This document shows positions 7,110-13,423 of a DNA stretch of 15,516 nucleotides, piece by piece; within the stretch, counting starts at the first letter, position 1; each line of letters starts with the position of its first letter. The translations under genes and the position numbers were made by a program. The DNA comes from Nitriliruptor sp040882055 (GTDB lineage Bacteria > Actinomycetota > Nitriliruptoria > Nitriliruptorales > Nitriliruptoraceae). The stretch lies in the NCBI GenBank assembly GCA_040882055.1, contig JBBECA010000075.1:1-15516 (forward strand), given 5' to 3'. The notes beneath the pieces are model-generated. The model searched no databases. It had not been told where the DNA came from and worked only from the letters and a program-made list of their open reading frames with translations.

Positions 7110-7829
7110 GTGACCGTCGAGGCCGGCGACCGGCCGCCCCCCGCCCTCGCGCGGGGCGGCATCCGCGCGGTCGTCGCAGCTGCGATCCTGGCCGCGATCT
7201 GGTCGGCTGCGTTCCTGACCGAGATCCTGCCGTTCTTCCTGACCACCACGATCGGCGGGATCGTGACCGGGCTCGCGGGCCTGTGGGTCCGTCGGGGCGT
7301 GCGTGGCTGGCACCCCGGGGAGGCCGAACGCCGCCGCTTCCCGACCTACCGCGTGTCACGCCAGCACGTCGTCCTCGCGCTGGTGGTGGCCGTGATCCAC
7401 CTCGGTATCGGCCACGGGTTGTTCGCCCTGGGCAGCCTCGTCCTGCCCGAGATCACCGCGACGGCGGCGGAGGTCTACAGCCGTGCGGCATCGGTCCCCC
7501 TGTGGCTCGGCATCCTGCTCGGCGGGTTCGTGACGGCACCGCTCGAGGAGATCTTCTGGCGCGGTGCCGTGCAGCCGCTGACCGGGCCGCTGCTGACCGC
7601 CCGTGCGCCGTGGCTGGTCCGCCTCCCGATCGGTCGGCTGCTCGGCACGACCGTGCTCTACACCCTCTTCCACGTCGCCACCGGCCAGCTCGCGCTGATC
7701 TTCGCCGCCGCCCTCGGCGGGCTGGTCTGGGGGTGGCTGCTCGATCGGACCGACTCCGTCGGCGCCACGATGATCGCCCACGGTGCGTGGACGGCGTTGA
7801 TGTTGGTCGTGCCTCCGGCCGGAACCTGA
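7110..7829 (+). CDS. CPBP-family intramembrane metalloprotease
   Basis: A multi-pass membrane protein of 239 aa in the CAAX/bacteriocin-processing (Abi, Rce1-like) family. Hydrophobic segments lie near residues 19-40, 42-60, 86-112, 129-143, 176-188 and 195-211. The three conserved motifs are present in order: EExxxR as Glu146-Glu147 with Arg151 (EEIFWRG), FHxxxG with His188 (FHVATGQ), and His224 in HGAWTAL. These are the predicted metal ligands and catalytic residues. The start is the GTG at 7110, 7 nt after GAGGA; a GTG two bases earlier is out of frame. The gene is convergent with PIN-PhoH, 31 nt apart. The substrate is unknown; some family members process peptides or act in immunity to bacteriocins, but nothing here shows that. 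Confidence 0.9.
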   Translation: MTVEAGDRPPPALARGGIRAVVAAAILAAIWSAAFLTEILPFFLTTTIGGIVTGLAGLWVRRGVRGWHPGEAERRRFPTYRVSRQHVVLALVVAVIHLGIGHGLFALGSLVLPEITATAAEVYSRAASVPLWLGILLGGFVTAPLEEIFWRGAVQPLTGPLLTARAPWLVRLPIGRLLGTTVLYTLFHVATGQLALIFAAALGGLVWGWLLDRTDSVGATMIAHGAWTALMLVVPPAGT

Positions 7830-7860
7830 TGGACCCCGGCCGAAGGCCCGAGAGGACGCG

Positions 7861-9252
7861 CTAGAAGATGGTCGCGGCGTGCTCGGCCAGCGGCGAGCGG
7901 ACCCCCTTCGAGAGGGTGACGTGGCCGAACAGCGGGCTGCCCTTCATCTTCTCGATCAGCGCCGCCATCCCGCCGTAGGGCGAGATGTAGGGGTTGTCGA
8001 CCTGCCCGAGGTCGCCGCAGAACACCACCTTCGATCCCTGCGCCATCCGGGTGAGCACCACCTTCAGGGCCGACAGCTCGATGTTCTGGGCCTCGTCGAC
8101 CACGACGAACTCGTCGGTGATCGACCGACCGCGTAGGTAGGTGATGGCGGCGAGCTCGAGCTGGCCGCGGTCGGCGAGCGACTCGATCGTGGACTGGACC
8201 TGGCGGTGCTCCCGCGCGCCGTTGGTGCGGACCCCGCGTTCGGGACCGCGACCCGGCGCGTCGTCGCGCCGCAGCAGGGCGTAGAGGTTGTCGTGGACCG
8301 CAGCCATCCACGGGGCGAGCTTCTCGTCGAGATCGCCCGGGAGGTAGCCGACCTCCTGACGCCCCACGGCGATGAGCGGGCGGTACACCGACAACCGGCG
8401 GTAGGCGGTCGCCTCGAGGACCTGTTCGAGCCCCGCAGCGAGCGCCAGGAAGGTCTTGCCCGTCCCGGCCATGCCCATCAGCGAGACGCACGGCACGTCC
8501 GGGTCGAGCAGCAGGTCGATCGCGAAGGTCTGCCGAACGTCACGCGGCGACATCCCGAACACCTGGCGGTGCCCGCCGACGCGGTGCACCGTCGCGGTCC
8601 CGTCGTCGTCGACATCGAGCACACGGCCGAGCCCGGAGGCCGAGCGGCCTGCCCGGAGCACGAGGCAGGCGTTCGGCCACAGGGTGCGCACCCCGGCCGA
8701 TGCGAGGTCGAGGTCGCGTTCCTCGAGCTGGACCTTGCCGTCCCGGTGGAGCTGATCGAGCGTGTCGGCCTCGACCTCGAGCTCGAGGATGCCGGTGGTG
8801 TGCTCGTCGGTCCGCGCGGTGTCGCCGAGGTAGTCCTCGACGGTGACGCCGAGCTGGCTGCCCTTGATCCGCAGCGCGGTGTCCTTGGTGACGAGGGTGC
8901 CCTGCAGCCCGATGGCCACCGCGAGGATGCGGTGGTCGGCCTTGTGGGGATCGAGGTAGGACGGCAGCGGCACGTCCACGTGGTTCGACTCGATGCGGAG
9001 CGTCCCGCCCGACGGCAGAGGTTGCGCCTCCCGCAGACCGCCGCCGTTGGCTTCGCGGAGCGACTCGATCGTGCGCAGGGCCGCACGCGCGTTGCGACCG
9101 ACGTCGTCCATCGCCGTCTTCTTGCGATCGAGCTCCTCGATCACCACCAGCGGCAGGACGACGTCGTGTTCGTCGAACCGGAGGATCGCGTCCGGATCGG
9201 CGAGCAGGACGCAGGTGTCGAGGACGAAGGTGCGGGCATCTATCGCGGACAT
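7861..9252 (-). CDS. phoH2: PIN-PhoH fusion protein (PhoH2/YlaK type RNase-helicase-like ATPase)
   Basis: A 463-aa two-domain protein. The N-terminal PIN ribonuclease domain keeps its acidic residues: Asp12 (LDTCVLL), Glu40 (VIEELDRKK), Asp106 (KADHRILA) and Asp124 (TKDTAL). A linker/OB-like region follows to about residue 240, then the PhoH ATPase with Walker A GMAGTGKT (260-267), Walker B with Asp386-Glu387 in VVVDEAQN, and a helicase-like GDLGQVDNPY segment. The ATG at 9252 follows GGGGAG by 6 nt. In mycobacteria PhoH2 is an RNA-unwinding ribonuclease, described as paired with a small upstream antitoxin gene. Here a possible small ORF (9240-9539) overlaps its 5' end by 13 bp. Despite the name, no PHO-box-like repeat was noticed upstream. 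Confidence 0.95.
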   Translation of the reverse strand: MSAIDARTFVLDTCVLLADPDAILRFDEHDVVLPLVVIEELDRKKTAMDDVGRNARAALRTIESLREANGGGLREAQPLPSGGTLRIESNHVDVPLPSYLDPHKADHRILAVAIGLQGTLVTKDTALRIKGSQLGVTVEDYLGDTARTDEHTTGILELEVEADTLDQLHRDGKVQLEERDLDLASAGVRTLWPNACLVLRAGRSASGLGRVLDVDDDGTATVHRVGGHRQVFGMSPRDVRQTFAIDLLLDPDVPCVSLMGMAGTGKTFLALAAGLEQVLEATAYRRLSVYRPLIAVGRQEVGYLPGDLDEKLAPWMAAVHDNLYALLRRDDAPGRGPERGVRTNGAREHRQVQSTIESLADRGQLELAAITYLRGRSITDEFVVVDEAQNIELSALKVVLTRMAQGSKVVFCGDLGQVDNPYISPYGGMAALIEKMKGSPLFGHVTLSKGVRSPLAEHAATIF

Positions 9253-9539
9253 CGGCAGCTCCCCGGCCAGGCGGTCGCCAGCGACGCATCGCCACGACGC
9301 AACCCGGAACGTCGAACGCCGCCCCGAGGGGGCGGCGTGATCATCGTGGTGAGGGCGGGTCGGGAGCGGTGGAGGTCGTCCCCCGCCCCGTCGACCGAGG
9401 AGAGCGCGGGGACCGTGTCGGGGACCCACCCGTCCGCGACCTCGTCGACGTCCGAGACCGGGGAGCGGGGGCCGGGGACCGGCTGCACGCTCGCGTCGGG
9501 ATCGTGGTCGGGGAGCAGCGGATCGGTCGGGGTCGGCAC
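9240..9539 (-). CDS. Possible small acidic, proline-rich protein overlapping phoH2
   Basis: I do not recognise this protein. From the GTG at 9539 about 65 of the first 68 codons end in G or C, second positions are near half GC and first positions intermediate, which is the pattern of real genes here. Upstream of 9539 the signal disappears. It also fades after about 9336, where roughly a third of codons end in A or T, coinciding with a perfect 9-bp hairpin. The product would be 99 aa, starting VPTPTDPLLPDHDPD, with no signal or membrane segment. The ribosome site is weak (GAGG 11 nt upstream). It ends 13 bp inside phoH2, as in coupled genes. The tail may instead be noncoding after a frameshift: a TGA in the next frame lies at 9343-9341, just before the hairpin. 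Confidence 0.42.
   Translation of the reverse strand: MPTPTDPLLPDHDPDASVQPVPGPRSPVSDVDEVADGWVPDTVPALSSVDGAGDDLHRSRPALTTMITPPPRGGVRRSGLRRGDASLATAWPGSCRCPR
9317..9337 (-). terminator. Perfect 9-bp GC hairpin upstream of phoH2
   Basis: CGCCGCCCC (9317-9325) and GGGGCGGCG (9329-9337) form a perfect 9-bp stem with a GAG loop on plus (CTC on minus). On the minus strand TTCGACGTT follows, not a T-run. It could end transcripts coming from the prenyl transferase side, or attenuate phoH2, whose start codon is 64 nt downstream. It lies inside the possible small ORF. The rest of 9540-9654 shows only a possible minus-strand -10, TACGGT near 9597. Confidence 0.5.
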
Positions 9540-9654
9540 GGCTGGCGTCGCCTCGGGTGCTCGGCTCGTGTGGCGGTCCGGACGCCGAAAACCGTAGCGA
9601 CGGCCACCCCGCCGATCGCGCAACCTCGACGCTCCGCGGCCGGCACGCGCGGCG

Positions 9655-10434
9655 TCAGCGGCCGTAGCGCCGGGTCCGCTGGGCGTACTCGCGCAGCGCC
9701 CGCAGGAAGTCGACGCGGCGGAACTCGGGCCAGAAGGCGTCGCAGAAGTGGAACTCGCTGTGGGCCGACTGCCACAGCAGGAAGCCCGACAACCGCACCT
9801 CGCCGGAGGTACGGATGATCAGGTCGGGGTCGGGCATGCCGGTGGTGTAGAGGTGATCACCGATGTGCTCGGGCTGGAGCTCCGCGGCGAGCTCGGTGAG
9901 CGTGCGGCCGTGCTCGGCGGCGTCGAGCAGGAGGGAACGCAACGCGTCGGTGATCTCCTGGCGCCCGCCGTAGCCGACGGCGATCTGCACCCGCATCCCG
10001 TCGTGGTCGGCGGTGGCCTCCGCCGCCTCCTCGAGCCGAGCGCGGGTCTCGGGCGGCAACAGGTCGAGGGCGCCCACCACCGTGACCCGCCAGCGCCGCG
10101 TGGCGTTCCCCTCGCCGCAGGCCAACCCGTGGACGGTGTCCTCGATGATGCGCAGCAGCGGGGCGATCTCGTCGTCCTCGCGGCTGAGGTTCTCGGTCGA
10201 CAGCAGCCAGAGGGTCACGTTCGGTATCCCGAGCTCGGCGCACCAGCCGAGGAAGGGTTCGATGCGCTGCGCGCCGGCACGGTGGCCCTCGGCCACGTGC
10301 GCCAACCCGCGCTCGCGAGCGAACCGCCGGTTGCCGTCGAGGATGACCCCGACGTGCTGCGGCATCGGTGCACCATCGAGCTGGTGCACGAGCGATCGCT
10401 CGTACACCCGGTAGAGGAGGTCGGAGGCAGCCAC
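9655..10434 (-). CDS. Short-chain cis-prenyl transferase (isoprenyl diphosphate synthase, UppS family)
   Basis: A 259-aa Z-type prenyl transferase that extends allylic diphosphates with isopentenyl diphosphate. Motifs in order: DGNRRFAR with Asp33, LWLLSTENLSR, VAVGYGG-like block (QIAVGYGGRQEI), the substrate-binding PDPDLIIRTSGEVRLSGFLLWQSAHSE series, and the ending FWPEFRRVDFLRALREY. The DGNRR form, instead of the common DGNGRWA of UppS, and the whole C-terminal block resemble M. tuberculosis Rv1086, a (Z,E)-farnesyl diphosphate synthase. A short product is therefore more likely than undecaprenyl diphosphate. The GTG at 10434 has no good ribosome site but is 6 nt after a TAGGCT, fitting leaderless translation. 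It is divergent from greA. Confidence 0.93.
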   Translation of the reverse strand: MAASDLLYRVYERSLVHQLDGAPMPQHVGVILDGNRRFARERGLAHVAEGHRAGAQRIEPFLGWCAELGIPNVTLWLLSTENLSREDDEIAPLLRIIEDTVHGLACGEGNATRRWRVTVVGALDLLPPETRARLEEAAEATADHDGMRVQIAVGYGGRQEITDALRSLLLDAAEHGRTLTELAAELQPEHIGDHLYTTGMPDPDLIIRTSGEVRLSGFLLWQSAHSEFHFCDAFWPEFRRVDFLRALREYAQRTRRYGR

Positions 10435-10440
10435 ACGCGG

Positions 10441-10446
10441 AGCCTA
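10441..10446 (-). promoter_or_regulatory. -10 element of a probable leaderless promoter for the prenyl transferase
   Basis: On the minus strand TAGGCT (10446-10441) is followed by six bases and then the GTG at 10434. The first base of the start codon would be the transcription start. No ribosome site is present. Confidence 0.55.
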
Positions 10447-10524
10447 ACGCTGTGGGCTGGCGTCCCCTCCGCGGCCCGCCCACCGGCGATCCGGGAGCGC
10501 TCGCGCCGGGAGCCAGCGACCTGC

Positions 10525-10569
10525 TACCCTGGGACATCCAACGCCCGGACGCGCTTCGCGACCGGGCGT
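10525..10569 (+). promoter_or_regulatory. greA promoter candidate and 5'-leader hairpin
   Basis: TACCCT at 10525-10530 is a -10 candidate; transcription would start near 10537. A strong hairpin follows at once: ACGCCCGG (10541-10548) pairs with CCGGGCGT (10562-10569), and inside it CGCG (10550-10553) pairs with CGCG (10557-10560) around a CTT loop, with one A-A mismatch. The greA start is at 10715, so the leader would be about 180 nt. A smaller stem, AGCCG/CGGCT, lies at 10597-10609. No gene is apparent between 10435 and 10714. Confidence 0.5.
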
Positions 10570-10714
10570 CGCTCGTGCGGCGGTCCGGGACCCGCCAGCC
10601 GTAGCGGCTCCTCGCCGTTGCCCGCACGCCGGTCCCCTCGTTCCAGCGCCCACCCGCGACATCGCCCACACCACGGCCACCGCCGTGCCTCGAACACCCG
10701 GACAGGAGCTCCCC

Positions 10715-11179
10715 ATGGCCGAGACGTGGCTGAGCCAGGACGCCTACGACCGCCTCAAGGCCGAGCTCGAGCAGCTCACCACCGAGGGCCGCGAGACCAT
10801 CTCCGCCGAGATCGAGGTCGCGCGCCAGCACGGAGACCTGCGCGAGAACGCCGAGTACCACGCGGCCAAGGACGAGCAGGGCAAGATGGAGGCGCGCATC
10901 CGCCAGCTCCAGTCCCTGCTCCGTGACGCTCGTATCGGTGAGCCGCAGGAGACCGACGTCGTCCGGCCCGGGCTGGTCGTGCAGCTCGATGTCGAGGGCG
11001 ACCAGGAGACCTACCTGCTCGGCAGCCGCGAGGACGAGCACGACGAGTTCGAGATCCTGTCCGCCTCGTCGCCGATGGGCACCGCCATCACCGACGCCAA
11101 GGTCGGCGACACCGTGACGTTCGAGACCCCGGCCGGTGCCAGCATCCAGGTGACCGTCGAGGACATCCGGCACCCCTGA
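10715..11179 (+). CDS. greA: Transcription elongation factor GreA
   Basis: GreA enters the secondary channel of RNA polymerase and triggers cleavage of backtracked RNA. The ATG at 10715 follows AGGAG by 6 nt and gives 154 aa (E. coli 158). A GTG 30 nt upstream is in frame but lacks a ribosome site. The N-terminal coiled coil holds the family signature GDLRENAEYHAAKDEQ with the acidic tip residues Asp and Glu. The C-terminal FKBP-like domain follows, with the usual closing region (SPMGTAITDAKVGDTVTFETPAG). It stands alone, divergent from the prenyl transferase and 139 nt ahead of the regulator gene. Confidence 0.97.
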   Translation: MAETWLSQDAYDRLKAELEQLTTEGRETISAEIEVARQHGDLRENAEYHAAKDEQGKMEARIRQLQSLLRDARIGEPQETDVVRPGLVVQLDVEGDQETYLLGSREDEHDEFEILSASSPMGTAITDAKVGDTVTFETPAGASIQVTVEDIRHP

Positions 11180-11195
11180 TCCCCGCAGGTGACTA

Positions 11196-11224
11196 GTCCG
11201 GCCGGACCAGGCCGACCGGACCAG
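11196..11224 (+). repeat. Palindrome and short direct repeat after greA
   Basis: GTCCGGCCGGAC (11196-11207) is a perfect 12-bp palindrome. CCGGACCAG occurs at 11202-11210 and again at 11216-11224, followed by AAAACC. The elements lie 17-45 nt after the greA stop. They could contribute to termination, or be an operator for the next gene; neither is shown. The rest of the 139-nt gap is C-rich up to the GGAGG of the regulator gene. Confidence 0.5.
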
Positions 11225-11318
11225 AAAACCACCCGCGAGACGCCGGACAGCGACGGCCGGACGGGCGACCATCCCCACGAGCGCCCCCCTCCCCCACCGC
11301 CGCTCGCGGAGGCACCCC

Positions 11319-12005
11319 GTGAACCCCGCCACCCCGGCGTCCGAGGCGCTCGCGCCGCGACGCGACGCGCTGCCCACCACGACCACCGTGCTCGTCGCCG
11401 ACAGCCGACCCGTCGTCCGCGCCGGACTGGCAGCGATCCTCGGCGGCGCCGATGTCGCGCTCTCGGGTGAGTGCGGCCTCGAGGAGACCGTCGAGCGCGT
11501 GACCGCCGAGCAACCGGACGTGCTGGTGGTGGGTCTGCGTGAGGACGACCCCGAGACCTTCCGCGTCGTCGCCACCGCCAAGGCCATCCACGACGACCTC
11601 CACGCGCTGGTGGTCGCCGACGGTGCCACGGTCATCGACCTGCGCGAGGCGGTCATCGCCGGCGTCGATTCGTTCCTGCTGTCCACGGTCGCCGCCGAGG
11701 ACCTGCGTGACGCCGTGGAGCGCACCGCCCGGGGGGAGCGGATCGTGTCCCCCTCCATCGCCATGCAGCTGGCGGGCTCGTGGCGGCAGGAACCGCGCGA
11801 GAGCGGCGCATCCGCCCTCACCGCGCGCGAGCTCGAGGTGCTCCAGCTGCTCGCCGAAGGGCTGACCAACCAGCAGGTCGGCACGCGGCTCGGGTTGTCG
11901 GCACGCACCGTCAAGACCCACGTGCAGAACCTCCTGGTCAAGCTCGACGTCCCGGATCGGACCGGTGCGGTCGCCCGCGCCTTCCGCCTCGGCCTCATCC
12001 GCTGA
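11319..12005 (+). CDS. NarL/LuxR-type regulator with degenerate receiver domain
   Basis: A 228-aa protein built like a NarL/FixJ response regulator. The GTG at 11319 follows GGAGG by 6 nt. A receiver-like domain occupies about residues 22-140 (VLVADSRPVVRAGLAAIL). The C-terminal LuxR helix-turn-helix (165-226) is intact: LTARELEVLQLLAEGLTNQQ, then LGLSARTVKTHVQNLLVKL. In the receiver the phospho-acceptor Asp of the usual MDL motif is Gly72 (VLVVGL), and the conserved Lys after YLL is Ser122 (FLLSTV). Only one acidic pocket residue, Asp28, remains. Phosphorylation control is therefore unlikely; ligand binding, protein contact or constitutive activity are alternatives. No histidine kinase is adjacent. 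prmC follows 65 nt downstream and may be cotranscribed. Confidence 0.92.
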   Translation: MNPATPASEALAPRRDALPTTTTVLVADSRPVVRAGLAAILGGADVALSGECGLEETVERVTAEQPDVLVVGLREDDPETFRVVATAKAIHDDLHALVVADGATVIDLREAVIAGVDSFLLSTVAAEDLRDAVERTARGERIVSPSIAMQLAGSWRQEPRESGASALTARELEVLQLLAEGLTNQQVGTRLGLSARTVKTHVQNLLVKLDVPDRTGAVARAFRLGLIR

Positions 12006-12070
12006 CCACCGTCCGGGCGGCCGACCGTGCGTGCGAGACTGCGCGGCTCGTCCGACCCGGAGCCCGCCAC

Positions 12071-12943
12071 GTGCCACCGCTGCGCGACCGCCTCGAGGCC
12101 GCCGAACGGTGCCTGCGCGCCGCCGGGGTGCCCGATCCCGCCGGTGACGCGCACACCCTCGCGCGCCACGTCCTCGACCTCGACGACACCGACGACCTGA
12201 CGGGGACGCTCGACGTCACCGGCCACGACGCTGCCACGTTCGACGAGCTCGTGGCCCGTCGCGCCGACCGCGTACCGCTGCCCCACCTGACCGGCAGCGT
12301 CCGCTTCCGCGGTATCGAGCTCGCCGTCGGCCCCGGCGTCTTCGTGCCCCAGCCCGAGACGGCGCCGGTCGTCGGGTGGGCGGTCGATGCCGTGCGGTCG
12401 TCCGGCCGGGCCGCCCCGCTCGTGGCCGACCTCTGCACCGGGTCGGGCACCATCGCGTTCGCGCTCGCCAACGAGCTCCCCCACGCCCACGTGCACGCGG
12501 TGGAGCGTGATCCGGGTGCCATGGCGTGGGCTCGTCGCAACGCCGCAGCCCGCAGGGCCGCCGGGGACCCACCGGTCACCCTGCACCTCGGTGACGTCGA
12601 GGGGTGTCTGCCGGACCTCGACGGTCGGCTCGACCTCGTCGCGTCGAACCCGCCGTACGTCGCGACCACCGAGCGGCACGTGCCGGACCGCGAGGTCGTC
12701 GACCACGATCCGGCCATCGCCCTGTGGGCCGGCGACGACGGGCTCGACATCGTGCGGCTCGTCGAGCGCGCCGCCCGCCGGCTGCTGCGCACCGGCGGTC
12801 AGATCGTGGTCGAACACTCGGACCGTCAGGGGGTCACGGCACCCGCGGTGTTCACCTCGGCGGGCGGATGGGCCGAGATCGCCGACCATCCCGACCAGGA
12901 CGGCCTCGACCGCTTCGTCACCGCCCGCTGGACCGGGAGCTGA
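12071..12943 (+). CDS. prmC: Peptide chain release factor N5-glutamine methyltransferase PrmC (HemK)
   Basis: It methylates the glutamine of the GGQ motif in release factors RF1 and RF2 using S-adenosylmethionine. The GTG at 12071 (GGAG eight nt upstream) gives 290 aa. The N-terminal helical substrate-recognition domain spans about residues 1-80. The methyltransferase domain has FVPQPET (91-97), SAM motif I DLCTGSGTIAFALA (120-133), the acidic HAVERD (142-147) and the catalytic NPPY (193-196). The sequence after NPPY (DPAIALWAGDDGLDIVR) is typical of actinobacterial PrmC. The last Glu of the common PETE/PDTE motif is Ala98 here. The gene usually follows prfA; here it follows a LuxR-type regulator and is convergent, 6 nt apart, with a hypothetical gene. 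Confidence 0.95.
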   Translation: MPPLRDRLEAAERCLRAAGVPDPAGDAHTLARHVLDLDDTDDLTGTLDVTGHDAATFDELVARRADRVPLPHLTGSVRFRGIELAVGPGVFVPQPETAPVVGWAVDAVRSSGRAAPLVADLCTGSGTIAFALANELPHAHVHAVERDPGAMAWARRNAAARRAAGDPPVTLHLGDVEGCLPDLDGRLDLVASNPPYVATTERHVPDREVVDHDPAIALWAGDDGLDIVRLVERAARRLLRTGGQIVVEHSDRQGVTAPAVFTSAGGWAEIADHPDQDGLDRFVTARWTGS

Positions 12944-12949
12944 CCCACG

Positions 12950-13315
12950 TCAGGTGGGGTCGTCGATGCCGGCCCGGAGCCAGGCGACGACCTCCCGGAC
13001 CACCTCGTAGGCGTGCAGGCGCGCCTCGTCGGTCCCGGCAGCCTCCGCCTCGGCGACGGCGCGTTCGAGGTGGTCCACCCCGGAGACCCCGAGCTCGAGC
13101 AGCGCTTCGCTGCCGCCGGTGGCCCACCGCGCGAGGACGTACCGGGCGAGGGCCCCGACCGGGATCCCGCTGGCCTCGGCCAGCCCATGGAGGGTCCCGA
13201 GCGGGTCGAGGTGGCCGTAGGCGGCGACGTCCGCCTTCAACCCCGCGAAGGGATCGTCGTCGCTCCAGCGGCCATCCCACCGCTCGAGCGGTACCAGCTC
13301 CGCATCGGTCGGCAT
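12950..13315 (-). CDS. Conserved hypothetical protein, all-helical, 121 aa
   Basis: I do not know a function. The ATG at 13315 has a strong purine-rich ribosome site (AGGAGGAGGG) 4-8 nt upstream, and codon use is fully coding-like. The N-terminal segment LVPLERWDGRWSDDDPFAGL and the helix GIPVGALARYVLARWATGG look like a small conserved actinobacterial family; I tentatively recall DUF6027-like proteins but could not check. There are no cysteines, signal peptide or membrane segments. The predicted fold is helical, with many Ala, Leu and Glu in the second half. The stop is only 6 nt from that of prmC on the opposite strand. The upstream gap of about 108 nt contains a G12 run and the thiolase 3' region, so it may be read from the thiolase promoter. 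Confidence 0.78.
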   Translation of the reverse strand: MPTDAELVPLERWDGRWSDDDPFAGLKADVAAYGHLDPLGTLHGLAEASGIPVGALARYVLARWATGGSEALLELGVSGVDHLERAVAEAEAAGTDEARLHAYEVVREVVAWLRAGIDDPT

Positions 13316-13338
13316 CGGTCCCTCCTCCTCGAACGTGC

Positions 13339-13373
13339 GAGGGGGCCCGGCCCGGGGGGGGGGGGCCCCTCGG
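13339..13373. repeat. G12 homopolymer within a GC-only inverted repeat
   Basis: Twelve consecutive G occupy 13354-13365. They lie between GAGGGGGCCC (13339-13348) and GGGCCCCTC, which can pair apart from one extra G. This could form the thiolase terminator or a G-rich secondary structure. The run length is a likely place for sequencing error or slippage. Confidence 0.7.
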
Positions 13374-13396
13374 CGGTGCGGTCTCGACTCAGCGGA

Positions 13397-13414
13397 TCAC
13401 TTCAGGCGCTCGAT
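13397..13414 (-). pseudogene. In-frame echo of the thiolase C-terminus
   Basis: On the minus strand, 27 nt beyond the thiolase stop and in the same frame, the codons read Ile-Glu-Arg-Leu-Lys-stop. The thiolase itself ends Ile-Val-Glu-Arg-Leu-Lys-stop. Synonymous codons differ (CGC CTG against CGG CTC), so this is not a fresh copy. It may be the remnant tail of another thiolase allele. Confidence 0.5.
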
Positions 13415-13423
13415 CCCGATAGC

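Noticed and set aside
8206..9597. Plus-strand open frame of 463 codons opposite PIN-PhoH
   Set aside because: Antisense shadow of the PhoH gene, whose motifs are complete.
9857..12889. Minus-strand open frame of about 1010 codons
   Set aside because: It covers greA, the regulator and prmC in antisense and overlaps the prenyl transferase in another frame; it shows no domain.
12071..12943. prmC as part of a prfA-prmC operon
   Set aside because: The upstream gene is a LuxR-type regulator, and no release-factor sequence with a GGQ motif occurs in the window.
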